A stretch of DNA of 64,000 bases from Arthrobacter methylotrophus (GCF_039539965.1 NZ_BAABED010000001.1:4402001-4466000); one strand, 5' to 3'; numbered from the stretch's first letter, positions 10,857 through 20,620 are shown. Translations and numbers: made by a program. Notes: generated by a model not told the origin, from the sequence alone.

Positions 10857-11965
10857 AGCCCCATCCGCTCAAGCCACAGCTTGGAGTCGTGGATTTCGGT
10901 TTCCGTGGGCAGTTGCTCGGCAGACTCCCACACCCGGTTCAGGCCTTCCATGCCAGCAACCGCAACAACTTCGCGGACAAACTTGGCCCCGTCGCTGTAC
11001 TGGCGCATCTTGGCATCCAAGCCGAGGATGTTGCGGATGAATTTCTCGATGACTCCGCGATCCTTGCCCCGTGCGCTGAAGCGCTGCCTGATGGTCTTCA
11101 CCGACGGGATCAGGGTGGAATCCACGGCGTCCATCACTACATTGGCGTGGCCTTCCAGCAAGCTCATGACGGCTGTGAGGTGCGAGAGCGAGGCCTTTTC
11201 CTCGGGGTTTTGCAGGAGGTCCAAGATGGCCCCGCGGCCTGGCACGGCCCCCGTGGAGCGGTCGCGCAGGGAACGCGCGGCAGCGGTGGCACGGTCCATG
11301 ATGGAGTCCACATTGCCGAGGAGGTTGGTGCTGAGGCGCCCGATTTCATCCAGCATGTGAGTCCGGAGCCACGGCGCGGCGGCGAACTGCACACGGTGGG
11401 TCTGCTCGTGGAGGCAGACCCAAAGCCGGAAATCGTCCGGATCCACGTTGAGCTCGCGCTCCACGGAGATGATGTTCGGAGCCACGAGCAAGAGCCGGCC
11501 AGCAGGCGGCGCCTTCGAGTCCGGGGCGAGTGCCGCAAAAGGATCGTATTGGCCAAGGACCTTGCTCGACAAAAAGGCAAGCACGGCCCCGAGTTGGCTG
11601 CCCGTAATGGCACCACTCGCGGCCGCCGCGGCCGGAGTCATGGCCGGGCCTCGCCGGGAATCCAGCATTTGCTGAAGGGCCGGCTGGAGCATCACTGCGA
11701 AGCTTTGGGTGTTGGCCTTCGCCCACGACGCCCTGTCCACTACCAGGACATGGGAATCGCGGAGATCGCGAGCGGCTTCCAATCCGGTGATGTCGTGCAC
11801 ATGCGGCACCGAGATGTCCGCGTTTAAGCGGAGGTTATCGACGGCTTTGCCGATCTGGGCCGGACTCAGGGATGGACCGGGGGGAGCGAGCCGGGCAGCC
11901 GTGGAGGCGGCCAGCTCCCAGTTGATGAGGGACTGGGCTTGCTGCTGAGACTCCATACGGTCCAT
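10853..11965 (-). CDS. Zinc-dependent metalloprotease (zincin_2 family)
   Basis: A 370-residue cytoplasmic protein with a clear HExxH site, HEQTH (186-190), in LWVCLHEQTHRVQF. It resembles the actinobacterial 'F420 biosynthesis-associated' zincin family that neighbours tilS and dacB; the link to F420 is a name inherited from comparative genomics, and no F420 gene is seen here. The substrate is unknown. The start is ATG 11965 or ATG 11956 (MESQQQ); neither has a strong ribosome site. It is coupled to tilS through a GTGA overlap. Confidence 0.85.
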   Translation of the reverse strand: MDRMESQQQAQSLINWELAASTAARLAPPGPSLSPAQIGKAVDNLRLNADISVPHVHDITGLEAARDLRDSHVLVVDRASWAKANTQSFAVMLQPALQQMLDSRRGPAMTPAAAAASGAITGSQLGAVLAFLSSKVLGQYDPFAALAPDSKAPPAGRLLLVAPNIISVERELNVDPDDFRLWVCLHEQTHRVQFAAAPWLRTHMLDEIGRLSTNLLGNVDSIMDRATAAARSLRDRSTGAVPGRGAILDLLQNPEEKASLSHLTAVMSLLEGHANVVMDAVDSTLIPSVKTIRQRFSARGKDRGVIEKFIRNILGLDAKMRQYSDGAKFVREVVAVAGMEGLNRVWESAEQLPTETEIHDSKLWLERMGL

Positions 11966-12032
11966 CAGAACACAGCGGGCTGAATCTGCGCCCTTAAGTT
12001 CGCTCAGCGGCGAACGTCAGGCAGCTTGAACG

Positions 12033-13565
12033 TCAACCACCAGTGCAGCCGCACGAGGCGAGTGCCGTGGCAGACCTGTCCAGCGCCACCTTGTTCCCGG
12101 CGGCACCGGGCGTCAGCCCGTTGCCGATAAAGGAGAACACCAGAAGGCGACCATTCGCGTCCACGACGTAGCCGCTCAAAGCGATGACCGTATTCAGTGT
12201 TCCGGTCTTGGCCCGGACCAGCCCCGCCCCTTGGGAGGTGCTGGCGTCACCGTAGCGGTCACCGAGTGTTCCGGTCAGCCCGGCGACCGGGAACCCGGCG
12301 AGGGCCGCGCGGAGGCGGGTGTCGGGCCCGGAGGTGATGGCCCGGACCACATCCGCGAACTGCCGGGCTGATACCTGGTTACCTAGGGCCAGGCCGGACA
12401 CGTCTGCCAGATGCATGGAGTCCGTGGCGATCCCGAGCTCCGCCAGCTGGGCGCTCACGGCCGCCGTCGCGCCGTCGTTGGATCCCGCCTGTCCCATGGA
12501 AAGCGCGGCCATCCGGCCGAATATCTCGGCGAGGTAGTTGTCCGAGGTTTCCAGCATCAAGTCCACCTGCTCCCGGACGGTGGCGGACTCCACGTTGGCG
12601 AGGACGTCCTGCTGTCCGGCCGGGGGTTTGGCACGTTCGACGCCGGGGGCCACCGTGAATCCGGCAGCGGCACCTGCGGCTTGGAGCTTCCCCGCGAAGG
12701 CCTCGGCGGCGGTGAGCGCGGCGTCCTGCGGTCGCGTACCGGTGGTTGCGCCGGGGCTGGTCCGCGCAGAGTTCAGTGCGAGCGGGAAGATCGGCGCGGT
12801 TTCGCCAGCAGCGACGTCGTCGAGGCTCCATGCTGGATTCAGGGCCGGCCCGCTGAACAAACCATCATCCAACTGGACGGTGACCGGGCCCTTCACTCCA
12901 CGTTCCTGCAGCGCTTTGGCCGCATCGACTGCGAGGGTTTCCGCACCGGCATGGCCCAGCACTTCGCTTGGTTGGGACGGCCCTGCACCGAGCAGGACGT
13001 CGCCCCCAGCGCTCAGGATGATCGTCGACGCCGATGATCCCGTCAGGACCCGCGTGCTGAAGCGTGTTTCCGGGCCGATCGCCCGCAATGCCGCGACGGC
13101 GGTGAGCAGCTTCATGTTGGACGCCGGCACCCGGTTCTTGGCGCCGTCGCGGTCGTAAAGTGAAAGTCCGGTCAACGCGTCCTCAACGACGCCGGTGAAG
13201 TCTCCCCCGCCGTCGGGGGTCAGGAGGGCGTTGAGCTGGCGTGTGACATCGGCCGGAAGCGGAACCGGTGCAGAAGGATCCAGGGGTGAGACCACCTGGG
13301 TGCGGCTCAACTTATTGGGGATCTGTTGCCAAGCCGGCACCTGGGGCGTGGGCGAACTCACGGCCCCCAGGAACCCTGGACCGAAGAATCCGGGCGCCAC
13401 CCCCAGGCCCATCGGCACCGCCAAGGCAGCGATGACAACGGTCAGGAGGACCAAGGGCAGAAAGCGCCAAGTGCGCTTCGACGCCCGTTTCCTAGGTCTG
13501 AAAGCAGGGGTCTCCTGCTGGTTCGAAGCCGGCTTTCCGGCTCCCGCCTCGTCAACGACCTTCAT
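12033..13565 (-). CDS. dacB: D-alanyl-D-alanine carboxypeptidase/endopeptidase (PBP4 type)
   Basis: A peptidase S13 penicillin-binding protein that trims or cuts peptidoglycan cross-links outside the membrane. It has 510 residues: a basic N-terminus, a signal anchor (about 33-56), then the SxxK motif SNMK (149-152), SDN in LMLETSDNYLAE and KTG in RAKTGTLNT. All three catalytic motifs are intact. It is divergent from ppa across 136 bases. The adjacent dacB, zincin, tilS, hpt order is common in Actinobacteria. Confidence 0.93.
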   Translation of the reverse strand: MKVVDEAGAGKPASNQQETPAFRPRKRASKRTWRFLPLVLLTVVIAALAVPMGLGVAPGFFGPGFLGAVSSPTPQVPAWQQIPNKLSRTQVVSPLDPSAPVPLPADVTRQLNALLTPDGGGDFTGVVEDALTGLSLYDRDGAKNRVPASNMKLLTAVAALRAIGPETRFSTRVLTGSSASTIILSAGGDVLLGAGPSQPSEVLGHAGAETLAVDAAKALQERGVKGPVTVQLDDGLFSGPALNPAWSLDDVAAGETAPIFPLALNSARTSPGATTGTRPQDAALTAAEAFAGKLQAAGAAAGFTVAPGVERAKPPAGQQDVLANVESATVREQVDLMLETSDNYLAEIFGRMAALSMGQAGSNDGATAAVSAQLAELGIATDSMHLADVSGLALGNQVSARQFADVVRAITSGPDTRLRAALAGFPVAGLTGTLGDRYGDASTSQGAGLVRAKTGTLNTVIALSGYVVDANGRLLVFSFIGNGLTPGAAGNKVALDRSATALASCGCTGG

Positions 13566-13584
13566 GCGGCTTTAGTCCTCAAAG

Positions 13585-13610
13585 TCTTGAATGTCCCCAC
13601 CGTTTCAAGA
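13585..13610. promoter_or_regulatory. Inverted repeat in the dacB-ppa divergent region
   Basis: TCTTGAA (13585-13591) and TTCAAGA (13604-13610) form a 7-base inverted repeat separated by 12 bases, just upstream of dacB and well upstream of ppa. It has the layout of a dimeric regulator site, but no regulator can be named and short repeats arise by chance. Confidence 0.25.
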
Positions 13611-13701
13611 AACTTGGGCCTCTCGCTATATCCTCAATAGTAGTCGGCGGCGTCGGCTGTTCTCTTGCCGCGCCCATGCCAATACCGTCAAGGAGCATTC
13701 C

Positions 13702-14190
13702 ATGAAGCACGACGTCACGATCGAGATCCCCAAGGGGTCGCGCGTCAAGTACGAAGTTGACCACGAGACCGGTCGCGTCCGCCTGGACCGCGTCCTGTTC
13801 ACGTCCATGCAGTACCCCACCCACTACGGGTTCTTCGAGAACACCCTGGGCGAAGACGGCGACCCGCTGGACGCATTGGTGCTCCTGCAGGACTTCGACC
13901 TCTACCCCGGCGTCATCGTCGAGGCCCGTCCGATCGGCGTGTTCAACATGACCGACGACGGCGGCGGAGATGCCAAGGTCCTGTGCGTTCCGGTCGACCC
14001 GCGCTTCGACCACATCCAGGAAATCTCGGATGTCAGCGAGTTCCTGATCAAGGAAATCGAACACTTCTTCACCCGCTACAAGGACCTTGAGCCGGGCAAG
14101 TGGGTCAAGGCCGAGGGCTGGGCCGATCGCGCAGCCGCCGAAGCCGAGCTGGAAGCTTCCATCAAGCGTTACGTTCCGCTCGCCCACTAA
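13702..14190 (+). CDS. ppa: Inorganic pyrophosphatase (family I)
   Basis: Ppa hydrolyses pyrophosphate to phosphate and pulls biosynthetic reactions forward. It has 162 residues and the metal-binding signature EDGDPLDAL, plus [17 protein letters not shown] and the conserved [10 protein letters not shown] near the end. The ATG at 13702 follows an AAGGAG at 13690-13694. It is monocistronic, ending in the strong hairpin at 14229-14277. Confidence 0.97.
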   Translation: MKHDVTIEIPKGSRVKYEVDHETGRVRLDRVLFTSMQYPTHYGFFENTLGEDGDPLDALVLLQDFDLYPGVIVEARPIGVFNMTDDGGGDAKVLCVPVDPRFDHIQEISDVSEFLIKEIEHFFTRYKDLEPGKWVKAEGWADRAAAEAELEASIKRYVPLAH

Positions 14191-14228
14191 GGTCCCGACC
14201 ACCTGCCCCGCGGCGGGGATCTACATGC

Positions 14229-14277
14229 ACGACGACGGCCGGTGAGGTTCCCTGCGAACCTCACCGGCCGTCGTCGT
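14229..14277 (+). terminator. Perfect 22-bp hairpin after ppa
   Basis: Two arms (14229-14250 and 14256-14277) pair without a mismatch around a 5-base loop CCTGC. It lies 38 bases after the ppa stop and has no long T run, as is usual for GC-rich actinobacterial terminators. The base of the stem shares its sequence with the hairpin at 26271-26323. Confidence 0.8.
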
Positions 14278-14343
14278 CACGAAGCAGTGGGCTCAGTTTA
14301 ACCGGTTGAAACTTGGCTACCTGCCGGTAATGTTTGATCCACC

Positions 14344-14943
14344 ATGTTCACGCTGACCATCAACCAACGCGACAACCGTCGCGACGGAGACCTCGTACCG
14401 CAGCTACTGAAGGACCTGCGCCACATCCCTGCGCGCCTGGACTTTGACCGCTCGGTGGAGGATGAAGTCCAAGGCATCGTGGACTGCCCGCACCAGGCTG
14501 TGGACACGGCGCTCATCGCTTTGCGGAGCGGACAATGGTACGTGGGGATCGGTGTCGGGCCGGTCAACGAGCCTCTTCCGAACCAAATCAAGGACGCCTC
14601 CGGACACGGGCTGGTCTACGCGCGCCGCGCAGTGGACCGCGTGCGGAACAGCAAGGAGCGGGTCCCTGTGGCCGTCGAGGGGCCGGTCGCTGCCCTCGCC
14701 GCCGAATCCGAAGCGGTGCTGCGGCTCCTGGGGCACATCGTGCAGCACCGAAGCGTTGCCGAGTGGCGCGTCCTTGACCTGCTGACACCAGGCGTGCGTG
14801 GACAACAAAAGGCCGTCGCCCAGGAACTGGGGATCAGCACCCAGGCAGTCAGCAAGGCACTCTCCCGCGCACAGTGGGCGGAGGAGCACGCTGCCCGGCC
14901 AGCTGCTGCTCGTCTACTCAAGTTGATCCTTGAGGTTTACTAG
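14344..14943 (+). CDS. Putative HTH regulator (MarR/SatD-like)
   Basis: A 199-residue protein of unknown target. The C-terminal part reads as a helix-turn-helix (GQQKAVAQELGISTQAVSKALSRAQW, about 156-181), where the HTH helices are QKAVAQELGI and TQAVSKALSR. The N-terminal 100 residues (DLVPQLLKDLRHIPARLDFDR, GQWYVGIGVGPVNEPLP) resemble SatD-type sensors. A TAATGT box ends 10 bases before the ATG and there is no Shine-Dalgarno, so the leader is very short. It stands alone between ppa and the FUSC gene. Confidence 0.6.
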   Translation: MFTLTINQRDNRRDGDLVPQLLKDLRHIPARLDFDRSVEDEVQGIVDCPHQAVDTALIALRSGQWYVGIGVGPVNEPLPNQIKDASGHGLVYARRAVDRVRNSKERVPVAVEGPVAALAAESEAVLRLLGHIVQHRSVAEWRVLDLLTPGVRGQQKAVAQELGISTQAVSKALSRAQWAEEHAARPAAARLLKLILEVY

Positions 14944-15024
14944 CGCCGGGACGTTTCCGTGTCTGGACGATCCTTCGATAACCTTCAGCCGAACTTGTCC
15001 TCGACACATCCGACGCCTTGCGCC

Positions 15025-15030
15025 TACCTT
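15025..15030 (+). promoter_or_regulatory. Probable -10 box, leaderless FUSC gene
   Basis: TACCTT ends 5 bases before the ATG at 15036 and no ribosome-binding site is present, so transcription probably starts at the A of the ATG. Confidence 0.4.
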
Positions 15031-15035
15031 GGGTC

Positions 15036-16115
15036 ATGATCCCCAAGCCAAAGCTTCGGCGGGTTCTTCCAGCCCTGAGGCAAGCCGTCACGGGCCACCG
15101 GCTCCTGTTTGCTGCAAAGACGGCCGCCGCGGCCGGGCTGGCTTGGTACCTGGCGCCGCTCATGCCCGGAACTGCCGCCTCCTACCCTTATTACGCACCC
15201 TTGGGCGTTTTGGTCAGCATGCACCCTACCGTCGCCGCTTCGGCGAAACACGGACTGCAAAGCCTGCTGGGACTCGGCTTGGGCATTGCCATGGCCTTCG
15301 TCGTGACCACGGTGAGCACGCCGACCGCGCTGGCGGTGGCCGTCGTCGTCGGGCTGGGAGTGGTCATCGGCGGCCTGCCAAGACTCGGAAGCGCTTCCGA
15401 ATGGGTTCCCATGGCGGCCTTGTTCGTGCTGGTCCTGGGCTATTCAAATACGCAGGGATTCTCTTTCGCCTACGTCCTGCAAATGGCCATGGGGGTTGCT
15501 GTCGGCTTCGCGGTGAACTGGCTGGTCTTTCCTCCCCTGCATCTTGAAGGCATCGATCCAGCCATCGACGGACACCAACGGGCGCTGTCCAAGCAGCTCG
15601 AGGACATGGCAAGCGCCATGATGGAATCCTGGCCGCCGAACCATGAGGATTGGGCGAGCCGCAGCGGCGAGCTCGCCCGCACCGCGACCGCAGTGCGGAC
15701 AGCTGTCCAGGCGGCGAAGTTGAGCGCCAAAGCCAATCCGCGGTCGCGCCGTCGGGCCGGACGCTTGGGCGGCGACCTGGCCGGTTTGCGCACGGTGGAA
15801 CGGCTGACCTTCCACGTCCAGGACATCACCGACGTCCTGGCAAGCGTGATCTGGGAAGAGAACGCGGGGACTGTCATCCCCGAGGGCGTCCCCCGGAATT
15901 TATCCCGGGCACTGGAGGACGTAGCCACCTTGATAAGGCAATGGCGACACGGAGACGCAGAGGACTTCAAGGGGGCCTTGGACGACGCTCATGACAGCGT
16001 CGCGGCCCTCAGCGGCACCCTCACGGAAGTGGCCGCCGACAAGGCACCCGTGAATGCCCCCGCGTCAGTCGCCATGAGCCTCCGGCGTATCATCACAGCG
16101 GTCTCCGACGGCTGA
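15036..16115 (+). CDS. FUSC-family membrane protein (aromatic acid exporter-like)
   Basis: A 359-residue inner-membrane protein. Six hydrophobic segments fill residues about 25-175 (AAAAGLAWYLAPLMPG, GVLVSMHPTVAAS, LGLGLGIAMAFVV, ALAVAVVVGLGVVIGGL, MAALFVLVLGYS, MAMGVAVGFAVNWLVFPPL), followed by a cytoplasmic helical domain. This is the half-size fusaric-acid-resistance/ArAE layout. The substrate is unknown. ATG 15036 is preferred over an in-frame TTG six codons upstream because of the -10 box placement. Confidence 0.8.
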   Translation: MIPKPKLRRVLPALRQAVTGHRLLFAAKTAAAAGLAWYLAPLMPGTAASYPYYAPLGVLVSMHPTVAASAKHGLQSLLGLGLGIAMAFVVTTVSTPTALAVAVVVGLGVVIGGLPRLGSASEWVPMAALFVLVLGYSNTQGFSFAYVLQMAMGVAVGFAVNWLVFPPLHLEGIDPAIDGHQRALSKQLEDMASAMMESWPPNHEDWASRSGELARTATAVRTAVQAAKLSAKANPRSRRRAGRLGGDLAGLRTVERLTFHVQDITDVLASVIWEENAGTVIPEGVPRNLSRALEDVATLIRQWRHGDAEDFKGALDDAHDSVAALSGTLTEVAADKAPVNAPASVAMSLRRIITAVSDG

Positions 16116-16150
16116 GCCGAAAAGCGTTGGTCCGCCCCCCGCACGTCTGT

Positions 16151-16996
16151 CTACAGGAGGCCACGCAAGATCAGGGCCGCGCCATCGTCGTACACCGAAG
16201 CGGTGACTTCGTCCGCGACGGCAATGACTTCCTGGGGGGCCTGGCCCATGGCGACGCCGCGGCCGGCCCAGCTGAGCATCTCGATGTCATTGCGGCCGTC
16301 TCCCACCGCCACCGTGTGGCGCGGGTGCGTGCCCAGCCGCTGACGCAACTGCTCCAAGGCACTTGCCTTGGTGACTCCGGCAGCGGCAATGTCCAGCCAG
16401 GCGGTCCAGCCTACGGAGTACGTGACGCCGGACAGCCCGATCTCGCGGATTGCGGTGGAAAATTCCTCGGCGGTGTTCTCGCTGCTGAACACCACGACGC
16501 GCACTGCGGTGGCATCCAGCATGGTCTGGAAGTCCACGCCGATTGCCTCGACGCCGAAACTGGCGTCCTGGAACCGTTCGGTGGAGAGGAAGTTCCCGTC
16601 CTCGTCCTCAAGGGCGTACTTGGCGGATGGCAACTGCTCGCGGAGCGCCCTCAACGCCGGTGCAGGATCGAAGGTGGCTTTCTGGATGATCTCGTAGCCG
16701 GCATCCAGCTGCGGATCGAGCCTTACGGTGACGCCGCCGTTGCAGCACACTGCGTAGCCGCGGTCCAGTCCGATCTGCTCGATGATGGGCAAGGTGGCGT
16801 TCAAGGATCGGCCGGTGGCGATCAGGACGTCGTGACCGCCGGCGACAACTGCCCTGGCAGCATCGCGGACGCCCGGCGACATGTGGCCATCGTGGTCCAC
16901 GAGGGTTCCGTCAACATCCAAGGCGACCATGAGTTTGTGATTGAAATTCCGCTGGTCATCGATGCCAGCGACTGAGGTACCAGTCAAAGTAGTCAT
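16151..16996 (-). CDS. HAD-superfamily phosphatase (Cof/HAD-IIB type)
   Basis: A 281-residue cytosolic phosphatase with the nucleophile motif LDVDGTL (Asp27 and Asp29), TGRS for motif II, and GDGRNDIEML for motif IV, in which the two acidic residues bind magnesium. The C2-type cap in the middle fits sugar-phosphate or flavin-precursor substrates, but the true substrate cannot be read. ATG 16996 is chosen over an upstream in-frame start. The GGAGG before it is only one base away, too near to work as a ribosome site. Confidence 0.85.
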   Translation of the reverse strand: MTTLTGTSVAGIDDQRNFNHKLMVALDVDGTLVDHDGHMSPGVRDAARAVVAGGHDVLIATGRSLNATLPIIEQIGLDRGYAVCCNGGVTVRLDPQLDAGYEIIQKATFDPAPALRALREQLPSAKYALEDEDGNFLSTERFQDASFGVEAIGVDFQTMLDATAVRVVVFSSENTAEEFSTAIREIGLSGVTYSVGWTAWLDIAAAGVTKASALEQLRQRLGTHPRHTVAVGDGRNDIEMLSWAGRGVAMGQAPQEVIAVADEVTASVYDDGAALILRGLL

Positions 16997-17066
16997 GCCT
17001 CCAGTGAAGCAGACCCCACCAACACCGGCTAGGACGCAGGCCACTGCAAGGGATTAACAAGCGGTG

Positions 17067-17098
17067 AATACTCCCACGTTTTCCACAGTGTGAGTATT
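17067..17098. promoter_or_regulatory. Inverted repeat overlapping DnaA-box-like site
   Basis: AATACTCCCAC (17067-17077) and GTGTGAGTATT (17088-17098) pair over 11 bases with one mismatch and a 10-base spacer. It lies 73 bases before the AbiEi/DUF559-like gene and about 70 bases before the divergent HAD gene. It may be an operator; its spacer contains the first DnaA-box-like sequence. Confidence 0.35.
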
Positions 17099-17119
17099 TA
17101 CCTCCGGAAGTTATCCACA
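17079..17119 (+). other. Two DnaA-box-like sites, 32 bases apart
   Basis: TTATCCACA (17111-17119) is a perfect DnaA box, and TTTTCCACA (17079-17087) differs from it at one base. Both are on the same strand and 32 bases apart, close to three helical turns. Two boxes are too few for an origin, but they could bind DnaA as a regulator or titration site. Confidence 0.45.
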
Positions 17120-17170
17120 TAGGCGATGTGCGGGGTACTCCTCTGCGCGCCGACCAAGGAAGGTGGTCCC

Positions 17171-18187
17171 ATGAGCAAACCACCTCCATTCATCGTTGCC
17201 CGCGATCAGCGCCCCGGCTCCGGTGATATCCGGATATTGAGCCGGAGATACGCAAAGGGCGAGCTCGTCAGGGTCCGCAGGGGCGTCTACCTCGCCAAGC
17301 AATACTGGCTCTCCCTGACCCCCTGGGAACGCTATGCCCGGACCACGGAAGCCGTGGCCCTGGAACTCCCCACGGCCGCCTTTTGCTACGAAACCGCCGC
17401 GCATGTGTGGGGCTTGAAATTGCTTGGCGTACCTTCCCATGTCCACCTGGCCGTGAAGTCGCCTAGCCATGCAGGGGCCGGGAAGGCCACAACTACTGCC
17501 GCAATGCAGGCGAGGTCAGGAAACACCGGCCTTGAGGACGTCCGGGGCTATGGAATATTCCGCCACTGCTACGCAGGATCGCCGGTGCACCACCGGGGCC
17601 TGAACGTCACCCCCCTGCTGCAGACCGCCGTCGATGTCATGGCCCGCTCTTCGTTTGCGAAGGCCGTCGTCTTGGCGGACCACCTCGTGAATCCCCTGCA
17701 CTTCAAGGGCATCTCCACCGTCAAGGCGGACCTGCACGGCGCCGCAAAAGGCCTCCATTCCTCGTCCCGGCAACAACAGGTTGCCCGCGTCATCGATTTT
17801 GCCGATGCGCAGTCCGGATCCCCCGGGGAATCCTTGAGCCGGGCTCAGATGCACCTTCTCGGGTTCCCGAGGCCGGAGCTTCAGCTCGGGTTCCAGGACA
17901 GTGACGGTTTCGTTGGCCGGGCGGACTTCTTCTGGCGGGAGCTGCGGATTATCGGGGAATTCGACGGCGGCGCGAAATATCTGCAGGACGAGTACCTTCA
18001 CGGACTCTCGGCACGCGAGGTGGTCTTGGCCGAAAAGAAGCGTGAAGACCGTTTGCGTGCATTGGGATTCACGATGGTCCGCTGGGACTGGCCCATCGCG
18101 AAAGATCCGGCGAAGCTCACGAGGAAACTCGTTCAGGCGGGCCTTCCCCTGGGGAAGGCAAAGAATAAGAAGCTTCGCCTGCTATAA
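17171..18187 (+). CDS. AbiEi-like antitoxin domain fused to DUF559-type nuclease fold
   Basis: A 338-residue protein. Residues 1-160 resemble the AbiEi antitoxin N-terminus: a winged-helix-like start ([16 protein letters not shown], 27-41), then [14 protein letters not shown] (69-82). The C-terminal 100 residues look like the PD-(D/E)xK fold of DUF559/Vsr proteins: GRADFFW with Asp252, [11 protein letters not shown] with Glu263 and Asp265, and [13 protein letters not shown] (288-300) before a final VRWDW. No AbiEii toxin gene is adjacent. The ATG at 17171 has AAGGAAGG upstream. Its stop abuts the serS stop. The function is unknown; defence, DNA repair or regulation are all possible. Confidence 0.6.
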   Translation: MSKPPPFIVARDQRPGSGDIRILSRRYAKGELVRVRRGVYLAKQYWLSLTPWERYARTTEAVALELPTAAFCYETAAHVWGLKLLGVPSHVHLAVKSPSHAGAGKATTTAAMQARSGNTGLEDVRGYGIFRHCYAGSPVHHRGLNVTPLLQTAVDVMARSSFAKAVVLADHLVNPLHFKGISTVKADLHGAAKGLHSSSRQQQVARVIDFADAQSGSPGESLSRAQMHLLGFPRPELQLGFQDSDGFVGRADFFWRELRIIGEFDGGAKYLQDEYLHGLSAREVVLAEKKREDRLRALGFTMVRWDWPIAKDPAKLTRKLVQAGLPLGKAKNKKLRLL

Positions 18188-19462
18188 GACCGGCAAGACC
18201 TCGAGGCCACCGATGTACTTCTGGAGAGCCTTGGGAACGTTGACCGAGCCATCCGGGTTCTGGTGGTGCTCCAGGATGGCCACGATCCAGCGGGTGGTAG
18301 CCAAGGTCCCGTTCAGGGTCGCGACGGCGCGCGTGCCCTTGGCAACGCCTTCCTCGTTGACCGTGCGCTCACGGATGTTGAGGCGGCGGGCCTGGAAGGT
18401 GGTGCAGTTTGAGGTGGAGGTGAGTTCGCGGTACGCATTCTGGGTGGGGACCCAGGCTTCGCAATCGAACTTACGCGCAGCCGACATTCCGAGGTCTCCG
18501 GCCGCCGTGTCAATCACACGGTACGGGAGCTCCACCTTGGCCAGCATTTCCTCTTCCCACGCCAAGAGCCGCTGGTGCTCGGCAGCGGATTCTTCAACCG
18601 TGGTGTATATGAACATCTCCACCTTGTTGAACTGGTGGACACGAATGATTCCGCGGGTGTCCTTGCCGTGCGAACCAGCCTCGCGACGGTAGCAGGAGCT
18701 CTGTCCTGCATAGCGGATGGGGCCGCCGGAAAGGTCCAGGATCTCATCCGCGTGGTAGCCGGCGAGGGCCACTTCCGAGGTTCCCACCAAGTAAAGGTCG
18801 TCGTCAGCGAGACGGTAGATCTCGGCGTCGTGCTTCACATCGAAACCGGTGCCCTGCATAGTCTCCGGACGGACCAAGGTGGGGGTGATCATCGGCACGA
18901 AGCCGGCCTCTATGGCTTGGTCCATGGCCATCTGGAGCAGCGCCATCTCCAGGCGGGCACCTACACCGCGGAGGAAATAGAAACGCGCACCGGATACCTT
19001 GGCGCCACGTTCCATGTCGATCGCGCCAATGAGTTCGCCGATTTCCAAGTGGTCCTTCGGCTCGAAGTCGGGGAATTGGCGGGGTGTGCCAACGGTCTTG
19101 ACCACCACAAAGTCGTCCTCGCCGCCCTCGGGCACGCCATCCACGATCAAGTTGGGGATGACGCGGAGCAGCTCGTCCTGCTTGGCCTGGGCGGCATCGG
19201 CCTCGACGGAGGCTGCCTTGACCGAGTGGGCCAGTTCCTTGACCTCGGCCAGCAGTGCCTGCTTTTCCTCGCCCTTGGCCTGTGCAACCTTCTTGCCGAA
19301 GACGTTCTGCTCAGCGCGGAGGTTTTCGTAACGGATCAAGGCTGCACGGCGGTCTGCATCGGCGGAAATGATCGCGTCCACCACGGACTCGTCGGCGCCG
19401 CGGGCGCGCTGGCTTGCACGGAACTTGTCCGGGTTTTCGCTGAGGTCTTTAACGTCGATCAC
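18182..19462 (-). CDS. serS: Seryl-tRNA synthetase
   Basis: SerS charges tRNA-Ser. It has 426 residues: the N-terminal coiled coil (about 1-110), then the class II core with motif 2 and 3 elements ([70 protein letters not shown]). It begins with GTG 19462, 6 bases after a TACTCT box and without a Shine-Dalgarno, so it is probably leaderless. The open frame further upstream is an antisense shadow of the lipid-kinase gene. Confidence 0.97.
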   Translation of the reverse strand: MIDVKDLSENPDKFRASQRARGADESVVDAIISADADRRAALIRYENLRAEQNVFGKKVAQAKGEEKQALLAEVKELAHSVKAASVEADAAQAKQDELLRVIPNLIVDGVPEGGEDDFVVVKTVGTPRQFPDFEPKDHLEIGELIGAIDMERGAKVSGARFYFLRGVGARLEMALLQMAMDQAIEAGFVPMITPTLVRPETMQGTGFDVKHDAEIYRLADDDLYLVGTSEVALAGYHADEILDLSGGPIRYAGQSSCYRREAGSHGKDTRGIIRVHQFNKVEMFIYTTVEESAAEHQRLLAWEEEMLAKVELPYRVIDTAAGDLGMSAARKFDCEAWVPTQNAYRELTSTSNCTTFQARRLNIRERTVNEEGVAKGTRAVATLNGTLATTRWIVAILEHHQNPDGSVNVPKALQKYIGGLEVLPVL

Positions 19463-19468
19463 CAGACA

Positions 19469-19474
19469 AGAGTA
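19469..19474 (-). promoter_or_regulatory. Probable -10 box, leaderless serS mRNA
   Basis: TACTCT on the minus strand ends exactly 6 bases before the serS GTG. No ribosome-binding site is present in the gap. Confidence 0.5.
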
Positions 19475-19573
19475 TCGAATGAGGGCACAGCTGCGCGGCC
19501 AGCGTCCGACCGTGGCATGCTCCCCTGCCGCCGTGCGCGTCCGGACCCGGCGGCGGGATAGGGTTGGACCACC

Positions 19574-20620
19574 ATGAGCGACTGGATCCTGTACGCGATT
19601 TTCGCTGGGGGCGTGGTCTTCGCCGCCTCCAGTTGGTGGGGTGTGCGCCGGCTCAGGGCCAGGCACACCCGCAGCGCCGTGCGTGAAGACGCGCACAAGC
19701 CCGGACCCGGCTTGCAGAGAGTCGCCGTGATCCTGAACCCTGTCAAAACCAAGGCCGAGGAAGCCCGGAGGATCATCCGGGAAGCCTGCCACCTTGCCGG
19801 CTGGGACGAACCCCGCTTCTTCGACACCACTGCGGAGGACCCTGGCCATTCTCAAGCCAAAGCGGCGCTGGCTTATGAGCCCGACGTCGTACTCGTGGGC
19901 GGAGGCGACGGCACGGTGCGGGTGGTGGCAGAGGCCCTTGCCCACACCGACGTCGCAATCGGTCTGATTCCCCTCGGAACCGGAAACCTGCTGGCGCGCA
20001 ACGTCAACCTGGATGTCAACGATCTGCGCGGCAACGTCCACACGGCACTTTTCGGGAACCAGCGCTACATCGACACTGCCCGCATGGCCATCCACAACGC
20101 GCTGACGGGCGCCTCCTCGGAACATGCTTTCCTGGTGATCGCGGGCATGGGCTTGGATGCCGAGGTCGTGGGCGACACCAACGACGATCTCAAGAAAGCA
20201 GTCGGCTGGCTCGCCTACACGGAGGCGGGTGTTCGCCACCTGCCCGGGAGGCGCAAGCGGGTCACCATTGCCATGGACGACGAACCCGAGCAATCCCGGA
20301 AGATCCGAAGTGTCTTGTTCGCCAACTGCGGCCTGATTCCAGGGGGTATTGACTTCATCCCCGGGGCGATGATTGACGACGGCGTCCTGGACGTTGTGGT
20401 GATGAGCCCTCGCAGCGCCATCGGCTGGCTCGCTGTGTACGCCAAGATCTTGTTCAAGCACAAGCGGAACCTGCCGGTCATGAACTTCTACCGTTCAGGA
20501 AAAGTGGTCATCCGGAGCAACGAACCAATGGCGACGCAACTTGACGGCGATCCGTCGGGTGAAGCCACGAAGGTCACCGTCAAGGTGGAGCCGCGTTCTC
20601 TTCTGGTGCGAGTGCAGTAG
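19574..20620 (+). CDS. Diacylglycerol/lipid kinase family protein
   Basis: A 348-residue member of the DagK/sphingosine kinase fold, which phosphorylates a lipid diol or glycerol at the membrane. It has an N-terminal membrane helix (about 5-22), the nucleotide motif [12 protein letters not shown] near 111, [11 protein letters not shown] near 137, and the C-terminal DGDP-like LDGDPSGEA. The lipid substrate is not defined. It is divergent from serS; a TAGGGT box lies 9 bases before the ATG. Confidence 0.85.
   Translation: MSDWILYAIFAGGVVFAASSWWGVRRLRARHTRSAVREDAHKPGPGLQRVAVILNPVKTKAEEARRIIREACHLAGWDEPRFFDTTAEDPGHSQAKAALAYEPDVVLVGGGDGTVRVVAEALAHTDVAIGLIPLGTGNLLARNVNLDVNDLRGNVHTALFGNQRYIDTARMAIHNALTGASSEHAFLVIAGMGLDAEVVGDTNDDLKKAVGWLAYTEAGVRHLPGRRKRVTIAMDDEPEQSRKIRSVLFANCGLIPGGIDFIPGAMIDDGVLDVVVMSPRSAIGWLAVYAKILFKHKRNLPVMNFYRSGKVVIRSNEPMATQLDGDPSGEATKVTVKVEPRSLLVRVQ

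Noticed and set aside
17079..17119. Chromosome replication origin
   Set aside because: Only two DnaA-like boxes, no AT-rich unwinding region, and no dnaA or dnaN nearby in the window.
19463..20461. Upstream continuation of the serS frame, over 330 codons
   Set aside because: It runs antisense through the lipid kinase gene and has no seryl-tRNA synthetase features; the GTG at 19462 with its -10 box is the real start.
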